Of a DNA stretch of 64,000 nucleotides, positions 9,781-18,248 are shown piece after piece. This stretch comes from Flammeovirga yaeyamensis (GTDB lineage: Bacteria; Bacteroidota; Bacteroidia; Cytophagales; Flammeovirgaceae): assembly GCF_018736045.1 (NCBI RefSeq), contig NZ_CP076132.1, positions 4,804,501 through 4,868,500 of the forward strand, in the 5' to 3' direction. The notes beneath the pieces were generated by a model that saw only the letters and a list, made by a program, of their open reading frames with translations, did no database searches and was not told the origin of the DNA. Position 1 is the first letter of the stretch. Every line of letters starts with the position of its first letter. The position numbers were made by a program, and so were the translations under genes.

Positions 9781-10815
9781 TCACTTATTTCTTTGTGATG
9801 AAGTGCGAATAATTAAATGACTTTCTAAAACTGCAGTTTCAGAAGCTAACAAACTTTTGTCTTTTTCTTCAATATGATTGATCATTTTCTTCGCCGCCAA
9901 CTTACCTATTTCCATGGCAGGTTGATGAACTGTTGTTATAGGAGGGCTCACTAGTTTCGAAATGGGTTCGTTACTAAAACCAGCAACAATAACATCTTCT
10001 GGAATTCTAAAACCTCTTTCTTGTAAGGCTTTTTGAGAACCGATAGCAGCCATATCATTCATACCGAACACGGCATCAAATTCTACATTTTCATCCAACC
10101 ATTTATTGATGGCTGTATATGCGTCATCCACATCTAATTTTATTTGCTGCAGAATTAATCGACTCTCGGTATTCCATCCCGATTGTTGGAACGCATCGTA
10201 AATTCCTTTTACCCTATTTTCATAAATACTTACAGAAGTATCTCCTGTTAGTACTGCTAGCTTATTTATATTTTGAGAAAGGAGATGAAGGGTCAACTCC
10301 TTAGAAGTTGCTCTATCGTTGGTAATGACTCTTGTTGTATTGATCTCATCAATATATCTATCGAAGAAAAAGATGGGCACATTTCTATCCATTGCCTTTT
10401 GAATATGTTGCACCGTAGTGGTCTTTATTGCAGGCGAGATTAAAATACCATCCACTCTACTGGATAATAATGTATTGATGTTTTTAGCTTCTAACTGTTC
10501 TGAATCTTTCGATTGACAAATAATGACATTGTATCCTGCTTTATGTGCCTCTTCTTCTATACCACTAATGGCAGTAGAGAAAAAATGTTTTGTGATATGA
10601 GGAACAATAATACCAATGGTATTCGATTTTTGTGTTCTAAGATTAGAAGCCAAAGAGTTGTACTGATAATGCATTTCTTTGGCCTTATCGTGTACTAACT
10701 TTTTAGTCTTAGCGGATACTCTAGGGTTGTCGTTCAATGCTCTAGAAACAGTAGAACTATTGATATTCAACGCCTTTGCAATATCATGTATGGTCACCGA
10801 TTTTTTTAACTCCAT
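9781..10815 (-). CDS. LacI-family repressor of the kduI operon
   Basis: 344 aa. N-terminal HTH at residues 6-27 (TIHDIAKALNINSSTVSRAL) with hinge region, then a periplasmic-binding-protein-like effector domain (SNTIGIIVPHITKHFFSTAI near 65-85) that would bind a sugar acid. Divergent from kduI across a 434-bp gap holding three perfect CAATCGATTG palindromes. These have the central CG and length expected of LacI-family operators. CAAACTTA at 10853-10860 is a -7-like element (TAAGTTTG) for this gene on the minus strand. It most likely represses kduI-kduD-MFS-DUF4861 until a uronate intermediate appears. The effector is unknown. Confidence 0.93.
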   Translation of the reverse strand: MELKKSVTIHDIAKALNINSSTVSRALNDNPRVSAKTKKLVHDKAKEMHYQYNSLASNLRTQKSNTIGIIVPHITKHFFSTAISGIEEEAHKAGYNVIICQSKDSEQLEAKNINTLLSSRVDGILISPAIKTTTVQHIQKAMDRNVPIFFFDRYIDEINTTRVITNDRATSKELTLHLLSQNINKLAVLTGDTSVSIYENRVKGIYDAFQQSGWNTESRLILQQIKLDVDDAYTAINKWLDENVEFDAVFGMNDMAAIGSQKALQERGFRIPEDVIVAGFSNEPISKLVSPPITTVHQPAMEIGKLAAKKMINHIEEKDKSLLASETAVLESHLIIRTSSQRNK

Positions 10816-11002
10816 GAATACAGGTAGTCTATTTTAAAGTCTAATTGCTTTACAAACTTAATCATAAGATGATAATGAAAAATAACTTTCAGTAAAATCT
10901 AATGAAGAATATAGGATATCATTAAAAGCCTAATCCTCTATTTGATATCAAATTATTTGTATGAATACTGAATACGAATATGGTAGTTTATATCAAAAAA
11001 TA

Positions 11003-11012
11003 CAATCGATTG
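11003..11012. promoter_or_regulatory. LacI-type operator 1
   Basis: Perfect palindrome CAATCGATTG, flanked TA/CA. TAAATTTG, a -7-like element pointing at kduI, begins 15 bp downstream at 11027, so bound repressor could block that promoter. Binding is inferred. Confidence 0.75.
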
Positions 11013-11110
11013 CATTTTTTATTGCATAAATTTGGAATTGTAAATCAATTATTTGTAATATTACAACATCAAAACAGCCATATCGATGGCTTTTAATTAA
11101 AAATTAAGTG

Positions 11111-11120
11111 CAATCGATTG
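11111..11120. promoter_or_regulatory. LacI-type operator 2
   Basis: Second perfect CAATCGATTG, in the context GTG-CAATCGATTG-TAT, 108 bp from operator 1. The near-integral number of helical turns between copies would suit looping. Confidence 0.75.
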
Positions 11121-11180
11121 TATTTATATGAAATCAAATTCATTATTTATACATCGACACTTTGTATTTTGCCCTCATTC

Positions 11181-11203
11181 AAACCATAAACTATGGTTTT
11201 TTT
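11181..11203 (+). terminator. Terminator-like hairpin in kduI leader
   Basis: AAACCATA, loop AAC, TATGGTTT, then a T-run: an 8-bp perfect stem with intrinsic-terminator layout. It lies between operators 2 and 3 and upstream of kduI. It could be a leader attenuator or could insulate kduI from upstream transcription. Confidence 0.5.
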
Positions 11204-11217
11204 AAATACAAATTGTG

Positions 11218-11227
11218 CAATCGATTG
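11218..11227. promoter_or_regulatory. LacI-type operator 3, 22 bp before kduI ATG
   Basis: Third perfect CAATCGATTG, flanked GTG/TAT exactly like operator 2, 107 bp further on. Its place just ahead of the start codon suits a transcription roadblock. It would fall inside the coding region if the earlier ATG at 11193 were used. Confidence 0.78.
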
Positions 11228-11249
11228 TATTTTATCAAAAGTATGTAAG

Positions 11250-12086
11250 ATGAAACACGAAAGCAGATATTCAGTTCATCCAGCGGATGCAAAAAAGTAT
11301 GACACTCAACAATTAAGAGAGCAATTTTTAATCGAGAAGATATTTGAGGACGAAGAAATTTGTCTGACGTATTCTCATGAGGATAGATACATTACAGGGG
11401 GTGCTAAACCCGTTTACAATACATTAGAACTTCAGCCTATTGATCCGTTAAAAGCAGATTATTTCTTAGAAAGAAGAGAATTAGGTATTGTCAATGTAGG
11501 TGGAAAAGGTATCGTAATGGCCGATGGAGATACATATACTTTAGACTTTAAAGAAGCTTTATACTTAGGTCGAGGTGTTAAGAATGTCACTTTTAAAAGT
11601 ATCGATTCATCTGCTCCTGCTGCTTTCTATTTAAACTCTACTCCTGCTCACAAAACGTTCCCTACAAAGAAAGTAACAAGCGAAGAAGCAGAAAGAGTAG
11701 AATTAGGTTCTCCAGAAACTTCCAACCATAGAATTATCAACAAGCTGTTAGTTAACTCAGTGGTGGACACTTGTCAGTTACAAATGGGTATGACGGAGTT
11801 AAAATCGGGTAGTGTTTGGAACACTATGCCTGGTCATGTTCACGACAGAAGAATGGAAGTGTATTTCTATTTTGAGTTGCCAGAAGATCAAGCGATTTGT
11901 CACTTTATGGGACAGAAAGAGGAATCTAGACACATTTGGATGCACAACCATCAAGCAGTGATTTCTCCGGTATGGTCAATGCACTCTGGAGCAGGTACAA
12001 GTAGCTATACTTTCATTTGGGGTATGGCAGGTGAGAACTTGGATTATGATGACATGGACAAGATTGCCATCACAGATTTAAGATAA
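11250..12086 (+). CDS. kduI: 5-keto-4-deoxyuronate isomerase
   Basis: Cytoplasmic isomerase converting 5-keto-4-deoxyuronate, the ring-opened form of unsaturated uronate released by lyases, to 2,5-diketo-3-deoxygluconate. An in-frame ATG exists at 11193, but the start at 11250 was chosen. It gives 278 aa, the E. coli KduI length. It places H196, H198, E203 and H245 exactly at the zinc-ligand numbers of E. coli KduI (motif PGHVHDRRMEVYFYF). It also leaves operator 3 outside the gene. First gene of kduI-kduD-MFS-DUF4861. Confidence 0.96.
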   Translation: MKHESRYSVHPADAKKYDTQQLREQFLIEKIFEDEEICLTYSHEDRYITGGAKPVYNTLELQPIDPLKADYFLERRELGIVNVGGKGIVMADGDTYTLDFKEALYLGRGVKNVTFKSIDSSAPAAFYLNSTPAHKTFPTKKVTSEEAERVELGSPETSNHRIINKLLVNSVVDTCQLQMGMTELKSGSVWNTMPGHVHDRRMEVYFYFELPEDQAICHFMGQKEESRHIWMHNHQAVISPVWSMHSGAGTSSYTFIWGMAGENLDYDDMDKIAITDLR

Positions 12087-12137
12087 CCAACTAAAAATTA
12101 TATATCGAATATTATCAAGTATTCTATTAACTGAAGT

Positions 12138-12225
12138 GAAGAAGGCCACAACAACTTTTCTAAACTAACTAACAAACAAAACTTTGAACAATGGACAGGA
12201 TATAAGGTTCGTTGTGGCTTCTTTC
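12138..12225 (+). repeat. Intercistronic inverted repeat kduI/kduD
   Basis: GAAGAAGGCCACAAC at 12138-12152 pairs with GTTGTGGCTTCTTTC at 12211-12225 with a one-base bulge, across a loop of about 58 nt. A similar imperfect stem (AGAGGGAGTATGTCT against AGATAACTCTCTCT, 13121-13159) separates kduD from the transporter gene. Such stems often set mRNA ends and relative expression within an operon. Confidence 0.45.
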
Positions 12226-12257
12226 AATTTATTTCAAACCAATAATTATAACATAGT

Positions 12258-13046
12258 ATGATACAATCATTTAATCTTGAAGGAAAAGTAGCTCTAGTTA
12301 CGGGAGGAACACACGGGTTAGGAATGGCGATAGCAACAGGTTTAGCAAAGGCCGGTGCACAAATCGTGATTAACGATGTATTTGAAGATAAATTAGCAAA
12401 TGCTGTAGAAGAATATAAAAGCAACGGCATCGAAGTAAAACCTTACACTTTTGATGTTACCAAAGAAGAACAAGTAAAAGCAGCTATTGCTTCCATAGAA
12501 CTTGAAGTTGGAGGCATTGATATTTTAGTGAATAACGCTGGTATTATTAAAAGAACTCCGGCACTAGAAATGAATGTTGCAGACTTCAGACAAGTAATTA
12601 ATATTGACCTGATAGGTCCATTCATTATGTCAAAATATGTGGCTCAAGGCATGGTTAAAAGAGGAAGTGGAAAGATCATCAACATGTGTTCGATGATGAG
12701 TGAGTTGGGCAGAAATAGTGTGAGTGCCTATGCTTCTGCAAAAGGTGGGTTAAAAATGCTTACGAGAAACTTGGCGACAGAATGGGCGAAATACAATATT
12801 CAGGTGAATGGAATTGGACCAGGTTATTTTGCAACTTCACAAACAGAACCTATCCGTGTTGACGGACATCCTTTTAACGAATTTATTATTAACCGTACTC
12901 CTGCAGGAAAATGGGGAGATCCATCTGATTTAGCAGGAGCAGCAGTATTCCTTTCCTCACAAGCATCCGATTTTGTTAACGGACAAGTGATTTATGTGGA
13001 TGGTGGCATATTAGCGACTATCGGCAAACCTCACGGGGAAGAATAA
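12258..13046 (+). CDS. kduD: SDR 2,5-diketo-3-deoxygluconate (or gluconate 5-) reductase
   Basis: Classical short-chain dehydrogenase, 262 aa. NAD(P)-binding TGGTHGLG at residues 15-22, NNAG in VNNAGIIKR, and catalytic Y and K in SAYASAKGG. The C-terminal half (SMMSELGRNSVSAY, YVDGGILATIGKP) closely resembles bacterial gluconate 5-dehydrogenases, a known name clash with KduD. Next to kduI the likely reaction is 2,5-diketo-3-deoxygluconate to 2-keto-3-deoxygluconate (KDG). The downstream KDG kinase and aldolase are not in this locus but are present at 51-55.6 kb. Function is assigned by context. Confidence 0.88.
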   Translation: MIQSFNLEGKVALVTGGTHGLGMAIATGLAKAGAQIVINDVFEDKLANAVEEYKSNGIEVKPYTFDVTKEEQVKAAIASIELEVGGIDILVNNAGIIKRTPALEMNVADFRQVINIDLIGPFIMSKYVAQGMVKRGSGKIINMCSMMSELGRNSVSAYASAKGGLKMLTRNLATEWAKYNIQVNGIGPGYFATSQTEPIRVDGHPFNEFIINRTPAGKWGDPSDLAGAAVFLSSQASDFVNGQVIYVDGGILATIGKPHGEE

Positions 13047-13185
13047 TTTTTTTGAAGTAAAACAAAAGAATTTCTACCCCATCTCAACTATTGAGAAAGC
13101 AACTCAATTATGATAGCCACAGAGGGAGTATGTCTTTAAATAAGATAACTCTCTCTGCTATAACAACACAACACTTACTATTACA

Positions 13186-14523
13186 ATGAATACTGAACAA
13201 GAACTAATTGTTGATAGCGAACATAAAGAAGGTTCTGCCAAAACAACAGGAAAATATAGATACCGAATTCTTGCACTACTTTTTATGGCCACAACCATAA
13301 ACTATATGGACAGGAGTATTATTGGTGTACTAGCTCCAACTTTGGAAAAACTATTCCTTTGGTCTAAATCAGATTATGCTACCATTAATATTGCATTTAA
13401 GATTGCCTATGCAGTCGGTATGATTTCAATGGGAGGTATTATCGATAAATTTGGCACTAGAATCGGTTATACACTTTCTATTGCTATTTGGAGTACGTTC
13501 GGGATGCTTCATGCTGCATTAAGACCCGCTTTTGGTATTGTAGGATTTATCGCTGCTCGATTTGGTTTGGGTATTGGTGAATCGGGTAACTTCCCTGCCG
13601 CCGTAAAAACTGTTGCCGAATGGTTTCCTAAAAAAGACAGAGCGTTCGCTACAGGTATTTTTAACGCAGGTTCGAATGTAGGAGCAATTCTAGCCCCTCT
13701 TGTAGTAACAGCTATTGTATTAGATGATGGTACAAATTGGCAATATGCCTTTTTAGTAACAGGTGCACTAAGTGCTATTTGGGTTTTCTTATGGCTAAAT
13801 ACTTATAAAAAACCAGAAAAGCACCCTAAAGTAAGTTCAGAAGAATTGGAGTACATTCAACAGGATGATGCAACAATGAATGAAGCGGAAAAAGCGGTGA
13901 AGAAATTACCATGGAAAAAATTAATTGGTCTTAAACAAACATGGGCCTTCTCTATTGGTAAAATGACGGACGGAGTATGGTATTTCTTCATGTTCTGGTC
14001 AGGAATGTTCTTTTCTGATAAGTTCGGGGTTTCTATTAAAGAATTAGGGGCTGCATTAGTGATTGTCTATGTAGTGGCCGACCTTGGAAGTATTGGAGGC
14101 GGTTATCTATCACGCTATTTTATTGATAAAGGATGGACACTTAACAAGGCTAGAAAGATATCATTATTAATATGTGCATTGTGTATTTTACCTGTGGTTT
14201 TTGCAACAACTACAGAAAATCAATGGTTGGCAGCCTGCCTGATAGCATTAGCTTCTGGAGGACATCAAGCATGGTCTGCTAACCTCTTCTCGGTGGTTTC
14301 CGACACTATGCCTAAAGAAGCCACTGCCTCTGTAGTAGGTTTTGGCGGCATGATTGGAGCCATTACAGGTATGACCATCGATTTTATTCTCGGACTTACA
14401 TTAGACGGTTCCGGATCGGGAGCCTACTTCTGGATGTTCTTAATCGCCGGTTGTTCTTACCTTATAATTTTAGGTATCATTCATTTGATTTTACCTAAAT
14501 TGGAAATGGCTAAAATCAAATAA
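13186..14523 (+). CDS. MFS hexuronate transporter, ExuT-like
   Basis: 445-aa major-facilitator permease of the anion:cation symporter type with about 12 hydrophobic segments. Family hallmarks include INYMDRSIIGVLAPTL near the N-terminus, GGIIDKFGTRIGY in loop 2-3, and FPAAVKTVAEWFPKKDRAFA. It would carry uronates or short unsaturated uronides across the inner membrane. It is very similar along its length to the transporter at 51745-53079, so the two loci use paralogous permeases. Third gene of the kdu operon, 139 bp after kduD. Confidence 0.92.
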   Translation: MNTEQELIVDSEHKEGSAKTTGKYRYRILALLFMATTINYMDRSIIGVLAPTLEKLFLWSKSDYATINIAFKIAYAVGMISMGGIIDKFGTRIGYTLSIAIWSTFGMLHAALRPAFGIVGFIAARFGLGIGESGNFPAAVKTVAEWFPKKDRAFATGIFNAGSNVGAILAPLVVTAIVLDDGTNWQYAFLVTGALSAIWVFLWLNTYKKPEKHPKVSSEELEYIQQDDATMNEAEKAVKKLPWKKLIGLKQTWAFSIGKMTDGVWYFFMFWSGMFFSDKFGVSIKELGAALVIVYVVADLGSIGGGYLSRYFIDKGWTLNKARKISLLICALCILPVVFATTTENQWLAACLIALASGGHQAWSANLFSVVSDTMPKEATASVVGFGGMIGAITGMTIDFILGLTLDGSGSGAYFWMFLIAGCSYLIILGIIHLILPKLEMAKIK

Positions 14524-14558
14524 TTTTTTAATACTATATACCAATTGATTATCTGAAA

Positions 14559-15761
14559 ATGGAAAATAAAAACATCAACTTCTTACTCATCGGAATGCTC
14601 TTCTTATTTCAACTTACAGGATGTGATAAGAAGGAAGATATCAGTATAACTATCAAAAACTCTTTAAATATTGATCGGTTAGAAACCATTGAATTAGAAG
14701 CCTCTGATTTTAAAGAATTAATTGATGTTTATGGTGATGATCAGTTGGTAATCGTCAATAAAAAAACACAGGAATTACTCCTTAATCAGTGGATAGATCT
14801 TGATGGTGATGGAAAGAATGATCAATGGATTTTCCAAACGAAAATAGCAGCCAATGCTTCTTTAGAATTTGTGGTTCGCCCTCTTAAAGATGAAGAAAAT
14901 CAACCAACGTCTTCCATCACCACTTACTCTAGATTCGTACCAGAAAGAACCGACGATTATACTTGGGAAAACGACCGTGTAGCTTTCAGAACTTTTGGGC
15001 CTGATGCACAACAAAGAACAGAGAATAATCTTAAAGGAGGTACACTTACAAGCGGAATTGATGCATGGTTGAAAAGAGTGGAATATCCTATCATCAATAA
15101 ATGGTATAAAAACAATTTAGAGAAGCCTGGCGCTTATCATAAAGATTCGGGAGAAGGTTACGATCCCTATCATGTTGGACCAAGTAGAGGTGTAGGAGGA
15201 ATTGGTTTTTGGGTAAATGATTCTCTGTATACATCAAAGAATTTTTCAGCATATAAAACCATTGCAGAAGGGCCAATTCGTACTGTATTTCAATTGGATT
15301 ATCAACCTTGGGATGTTGATGGAAAGAGTATTTCAGAAACCAAAATTATCAGTTTGGATTTGGGGAGTAATCTAACCCATTTCAATTCTTCTTTTAAAGT
15401 AGATGACAACGATATCCCAGCAGCAGGCATTGGTTTAACTTTACACAATAAGAAAGGAAAATCATTTATCAATACTCAAAAAGGCGTATTTAGTTACATA
15501 GAAGACATTGATGATGAAATGTTAGGAGTAGGTATAGTCATCTCTCCTCAATCCATCGAAAAAGCTTTTGATAATAAAAAAGAGTACAAAGATGGCAGTC
15601 ACCTTCTTGTGGTTACAAAGGCTGAGAAAACAGTAGATTATTATGCAGGTTTTGGTTGGGGTAGAAGTAAACAATTCAACTCAGCAGAAGAGTGGAACTC
15701 CTACCTAGAGACTTTTGCTAAAAGAATTCAAAATCCCTTAGAAATTGAAATTTATAAATAG
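14559..15761 (+). CDS. DUF4861-family lipoprotein
   Basis: 400 aa. Signal peptide with lipobox LTGC (lipid at C22). The body matches the DUF4861 type seen in Bacteroidota uronate loci, with motifs DAWLKRVEYPIINKWY and DPYHVGPSRGVGGIGFWV. Starts 35 bp after the transporter stop and ends the operon at a strong terminator. The many polar and aromatic conserved positions suggest a surface or periplasmic glycan-active or glycan-binding protein. No reaction can be assigned from sequence. Confidence 0.85.
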   Translation: MENKNINFLLIGMLFLFQLTGCDKKEDISITIKNSLNIDRLETIELEASDFKELIDVYGDDQLVIVNKKTQELLLNQWIDLDGDGKNDQWIFQTKIAANASLEFVVRPLKDEENQPTSSITTYSRFVPERTDDYTWENDRVAFRTFGPDAQQRTENNLKGGTLTSGIDAWLKRVEYPIINKWYKNNLEKPGAYHKDSGEGYDPYHVGPSRGVGGIGFWVNDSLYTSKNFSAYKTIAEGPIRTVFQLDYQPWDVDGKSISETKIISLDLGSNLTHFNSSFKVDDNDIPAAGIGLTLHNKKGKSFINTQKGVFSYIEDIDDEMLGVGIVISPQSIEKAFDNKKEYKDGSHLLVVTKAEKTVDYYAGFGWGRSKQFNSAEEWNSYLETFAKRIQNPLEIEIYK

Positions 15762-15882
15762 TAGACTAATGTGAAAGTCAACGAACACTAACAAACACTT
15801 CAATTACATGTGATTCATCAATTATTTAATTGGCGATACTATTAATTTTTTTGATGGATAATTGTAAATCATTTTCAAAATT

Positions 15883-15918
15883 AAAAGCTCAGCAGATTAA
15901 TTTCTACTGAGCTTTTTT
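15883..15918. terminator. Bidirectional terminator
   Basis: AAAAGCTCAG at 15883-15892 pairs with CTGAGCTTTT at 15907-15916, with an A-rich 5' side and a T-run after. It separates the plus-strand kdu operon from the convergent small gene at 15942. Confidence 0.88.
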
Positions 15919-15941
15919 TAAAGTTTTTGATATTCACATCA

Positions 15942-16277
15942 TTATTGGAAAATCAAATGCAATTTTCCGTTGATAATCGAACTATTAAATAACACATTTT
16001 GCAATTTTGCTTTCCCTCCTATCAGTTTTGCTTTGAGGTTGATATTGGTTTTCGTTGCAAACAATTGATGATAAACTTCTGTCATATCAATTAAAGGGAA
16101 TAAATCGTGAAGTGTAAATTTTCTTCTGAAATGATAATCGTATGTTATAACAAAATTCGAATTCATTTCAATCACTTCTAGTGTTTCCACATCAAAGGAG
16201 ATGTGCGGTAACGTTTGGTAATAGTTCTTGTAAATCTTTGTTGCTTTTGGGTAGTCAATAGAATTCGTAAGGCTCAT
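15942..16277 (-). CDS. Hypothetical protein, 111 aa
   Basis: Not recognised. The start MSLTNSIDYPKATKIY at 16277 was preferred to an upstream in-frame ATG at 16355 because the extra 26 residues look like translated leader. The product is small and soluble, with alternating strand-like segments (ISFDVETLEVIEMNSNFVITYDYHF, LKAKLIGGKAKL) that could form a PAS- or sensory-type fold; this is a guess. Isolated single gene between two terminators. Confidence 0.55.
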   Translation of the reverse strand: MSLTNSIDYPKATKIYKNYYQTLPHISFDVETLEVIEMNSNFVITYDYHFRRKFTLHDLFPLIDMTEVYHQLFATKTNINLKAKLIGGKAKLQNVLFNSSIINGKLHLIFQ

Positions 16278-16433
16278 AGTTAATGGTAACTTTTTGTTAA
16301 AGTAGATAAGTAATAATGTTAAACGAAAATAGTCAATTGGTTCATTCAAATACATATTTTGTTGAAGATTGCTAAAAAAGTAATATAAACTTCTTTGTAT
16401 TTTCTAATTTATTGAATGGCTTAAGGTCATAAT

Positions 16434-16478
16434 AAAAAACGGCTTCATAGATTTATACATCTACAAAGCCGTCATTTT
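16434..16478. terminator. Bidirectional terminator
   Basis: ACGGCTT at 16439-16445 and AAGCCGT at 16466-16472, flanked by an A-run before and a T-run after. It terminates the acetyltransferase gene on the minus strand. Confidence 0.85.
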
Positions 16479-16491
16479 TTAAAGTAATTAC

Positions 16492-16908
16492 TTAGTATAA
16501 CTTCTTTTCCATTCTCACAAACAAGATCCCTTTACGAATAAACGAAGTGTCTGTTTGTTTTAATCCTTCTCTTTCATACAATATTGTGGCCGAAGCTCGA
16601 GCATTACACCAAAGTAGTTTTGCTCCTCTACCTTTTGCGATATCAATTACTTTTTCTAAAAGCATTGCTCCGTATCCCTTTCCTTGTTCTTCTATTAATG
16701 TGGCGAATTTTCTGAACTGTACATTCTTGTCTTCGTCCATGAATAAAGAAATCACTGAAGTTAATTGATCACCGACAAATAAACCTAAGTGTTGTCCTTT
16801 GTCATCATCAGGGATTTTCACATACGACAAAGGTTCATTAGGCCACATTACTTTATGTCGAATGGCCCAAGTTTGAGCCGCATTTATTTCTTTTATTTCA
16901 ACATTCAT
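16492..16908 (-). CDS. GNAT-family N-acetyltransferase
   Basis: 138 aa, usual size for a single-domain GNAT. The acetyl-CoA motif EEQGKGYGAMLLEKVIDIAKGRG (Q-x-x-G-x-G) is present, followed by the typical LWCNARASATILYEREGL strand-helix and a final FVRMEKKL strand. Substrate unknown. Monocistronic, with terminators on both sides. Confidence 0.88.
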   Translation of the reverse strand: MNVEIKEINAAQTWAIRHKVMWPNEPLSYVKIPDDDKGQHLGLFVGDQLTSVISLFMDEDKNVQFRKFATLIEEQGKGYGAMLLEKVIDIAKGRGAKLLWCNARASATILYEREGLKQTDTSFIRKGILFVRMEKKLY

Positions 16909-16913
16909 ACTTC

Positions 16914-16942
16914 AAAAAAAGCGACTAAAAAGCCGCTTTACA
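16914..16942 (-). terminator. Terminator after beta-barrel gene
   Basis: AAAGCGACT at 16918-16926 pairs with AGCCGCTTT at 16931-16939, with one mismatch and an A-run on the plus strand (T-run for the minus-strand transcript). Confidence 0.8.
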
Positions 16943-16974
16943 AATTCTTTAATATTTTTCACAAAATAGTGAAT

Positions 16975-17646
16975 TTAGAAAGCAAATTCTATTCTAAGTA
17001 CCCAAGGTGAATTGTAATAAGAGGTATCACTGTCCCAAGATAAATCATACAACGCAATAATGTTCGCAGCTCCTCTTTCTCCTAGTCTTTGAGAAACACC
17101 ACCACCAATTAAGAATTGATCTTGCCATTGTCTTTCAGTATATAAAGTATTGCTTCGTGCATCGTAACTTTCTATTCTTTCATAACTAAAGCCATAATAT
17201 TCTACCTGAGGAAAAATAGTTAATCCATTACTAACATCAATTAAATATCTTGCAAATGGACGAATACCATAATTATGAGTCTCATAGTTAGTACCATAAA
17301 CAGGGAAGTCTTTTTGTCTGTAATATTCATATACTAATCCCATACCTACATGAAAATTTTCTGTAGCTTTAAAACCAACCATTGGTGATACCAAGATTCT
17401 TGTGTAGCGGTTAGAAAATCCTAATCCAAGGCCACCACCAAAAAACATACGATCTCTTAGAGATCCTCCATTATTATTTTGTTGTTTTAAAGCATCTACT
17501 TCTTGTTGAGTGGGTTCTTTCAATTGCTTTTGATCTTCCTCTTTCTTTTCTCCAGAGTCGTCTACATAGTTATAGGTCTGAGCAGAAACAGCAATAGAAC
17601 AAAATAATGCAAAAAATAAAGCAATTGCTTTCATTAAATTTTTCAT
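16975..17646 (-). CDS. Outer-membrane beta-barrel protein, function unknown
   Basis: 223 aa. Signal peptide MKNLMKAIALFFALFCSIAVSA, then a short charged linker rich in E, K and Q (residues about 30-60). Amphipathic strands follow with glycine and aromatic belts (FFGGGLGLGFSNRYTRILVSPMVG) and the protein ends in RIEFAF, a C-terminal phenylalanine as in many barrel proteins. No enzyme motif. Monocistronic. Confidence 0.78.
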   Translation of the reverse strand: MKNLMKAIALFFALFCSIAVSAQTYNYVDDSGEKKEEDQKQLKEPTQQEVDALKQQNNNGGSLRDRMFFGGGLGLGFSNRYTRILVSPMVGFKATENFHVGMGLVYEYYRQKDFPVYGTNYETHNYGIRPFARYLIDVSNGLTIFPQVEYYGFSYERIESYDARSNTLYTERQWQDQFLIGGGVSQRLGERGAANIIALYDLSWDSDTSYYNSPWVLRIEFAF

Positions 17647-17747
17647 CTTAGGCGTATATGTTAATTTTATAAGATTCTTGGCTAAGCTTGAACTATAACC
17701 ATGAACTATTATACAAATTAAGAAAAAAATAACAGTATATAAATATA

Positions 17748-18248
17748 ATGATCGATCAATCTAAGGATTATTCTAATGATCCCTCTTACAAGACACTAAA
17801 AAGAATTAGCGGTATTATGGATGAGGCTATCAAAATACCTGGAACACGGTTTACTGTGGGTGCAGATGCACTTATTGGATTTGTTCCTGTTGTAGGTGAT
17901 ACGGTCTCTGTAGCCATCTCAGGAATTGCCTTATTTACCGTTGCTAGGAACGGTTTACCCTACCGTTTAATTATGGCAATGGCATTTAATTTATTGATTG
18001 ATTATTTGATTGGATTAGTACCTGCATTAGGGGATGTTTTGGATATTTTTTATAGAGCAAACCGAAACAATTTGAAACTTATTGAGGGATACTATGAGAA
18101 AAATCCTCAGGCGATAAATCAAGTCAATAAAAGTTCAACAGGTTTGATCGTTTTTACCGCTTTCATCTTTTTGATATTGACGGCAATAATTGTAACGATT
18201 GGCTACTTTGTGAAAAGCATTATTTGGCAAACGTTTGGTTGGAGCTAA
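17748..18248 (+). CDS. DUF4112 membrane protein
   Basis: 166 aa. Matches the DUF4112 pattern: MDEAIKIPGTRFTVGADALIGFVPVVGDTVS, then a second similar GLVPALGDVLDIFYRANRNN repeat unit, and a hydrophobic C-terminal helix (LIVFTAFIFLILTAIIVTIGYF). Function unknown for the family. Its stop codon overlaps the stop codon of the convergent RloB gene by 4 bp, so no terminator separates them. Confidence 0.88.
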   Translation: MIDQSKDYSNDPSYKTLKRISGIMDEAIKIPGTRFTVGADALIGFVPVVGDTVSVAISGIALFTVARNGLPYRLIMAMAFNLLIDYLIGLVPALGDVLDIFYRANRNNLKLIEGYYEKNPQAINQVNKSSTGLIVFTAFIFLILTAIIVTIGYFVKSIIWQTFGWS

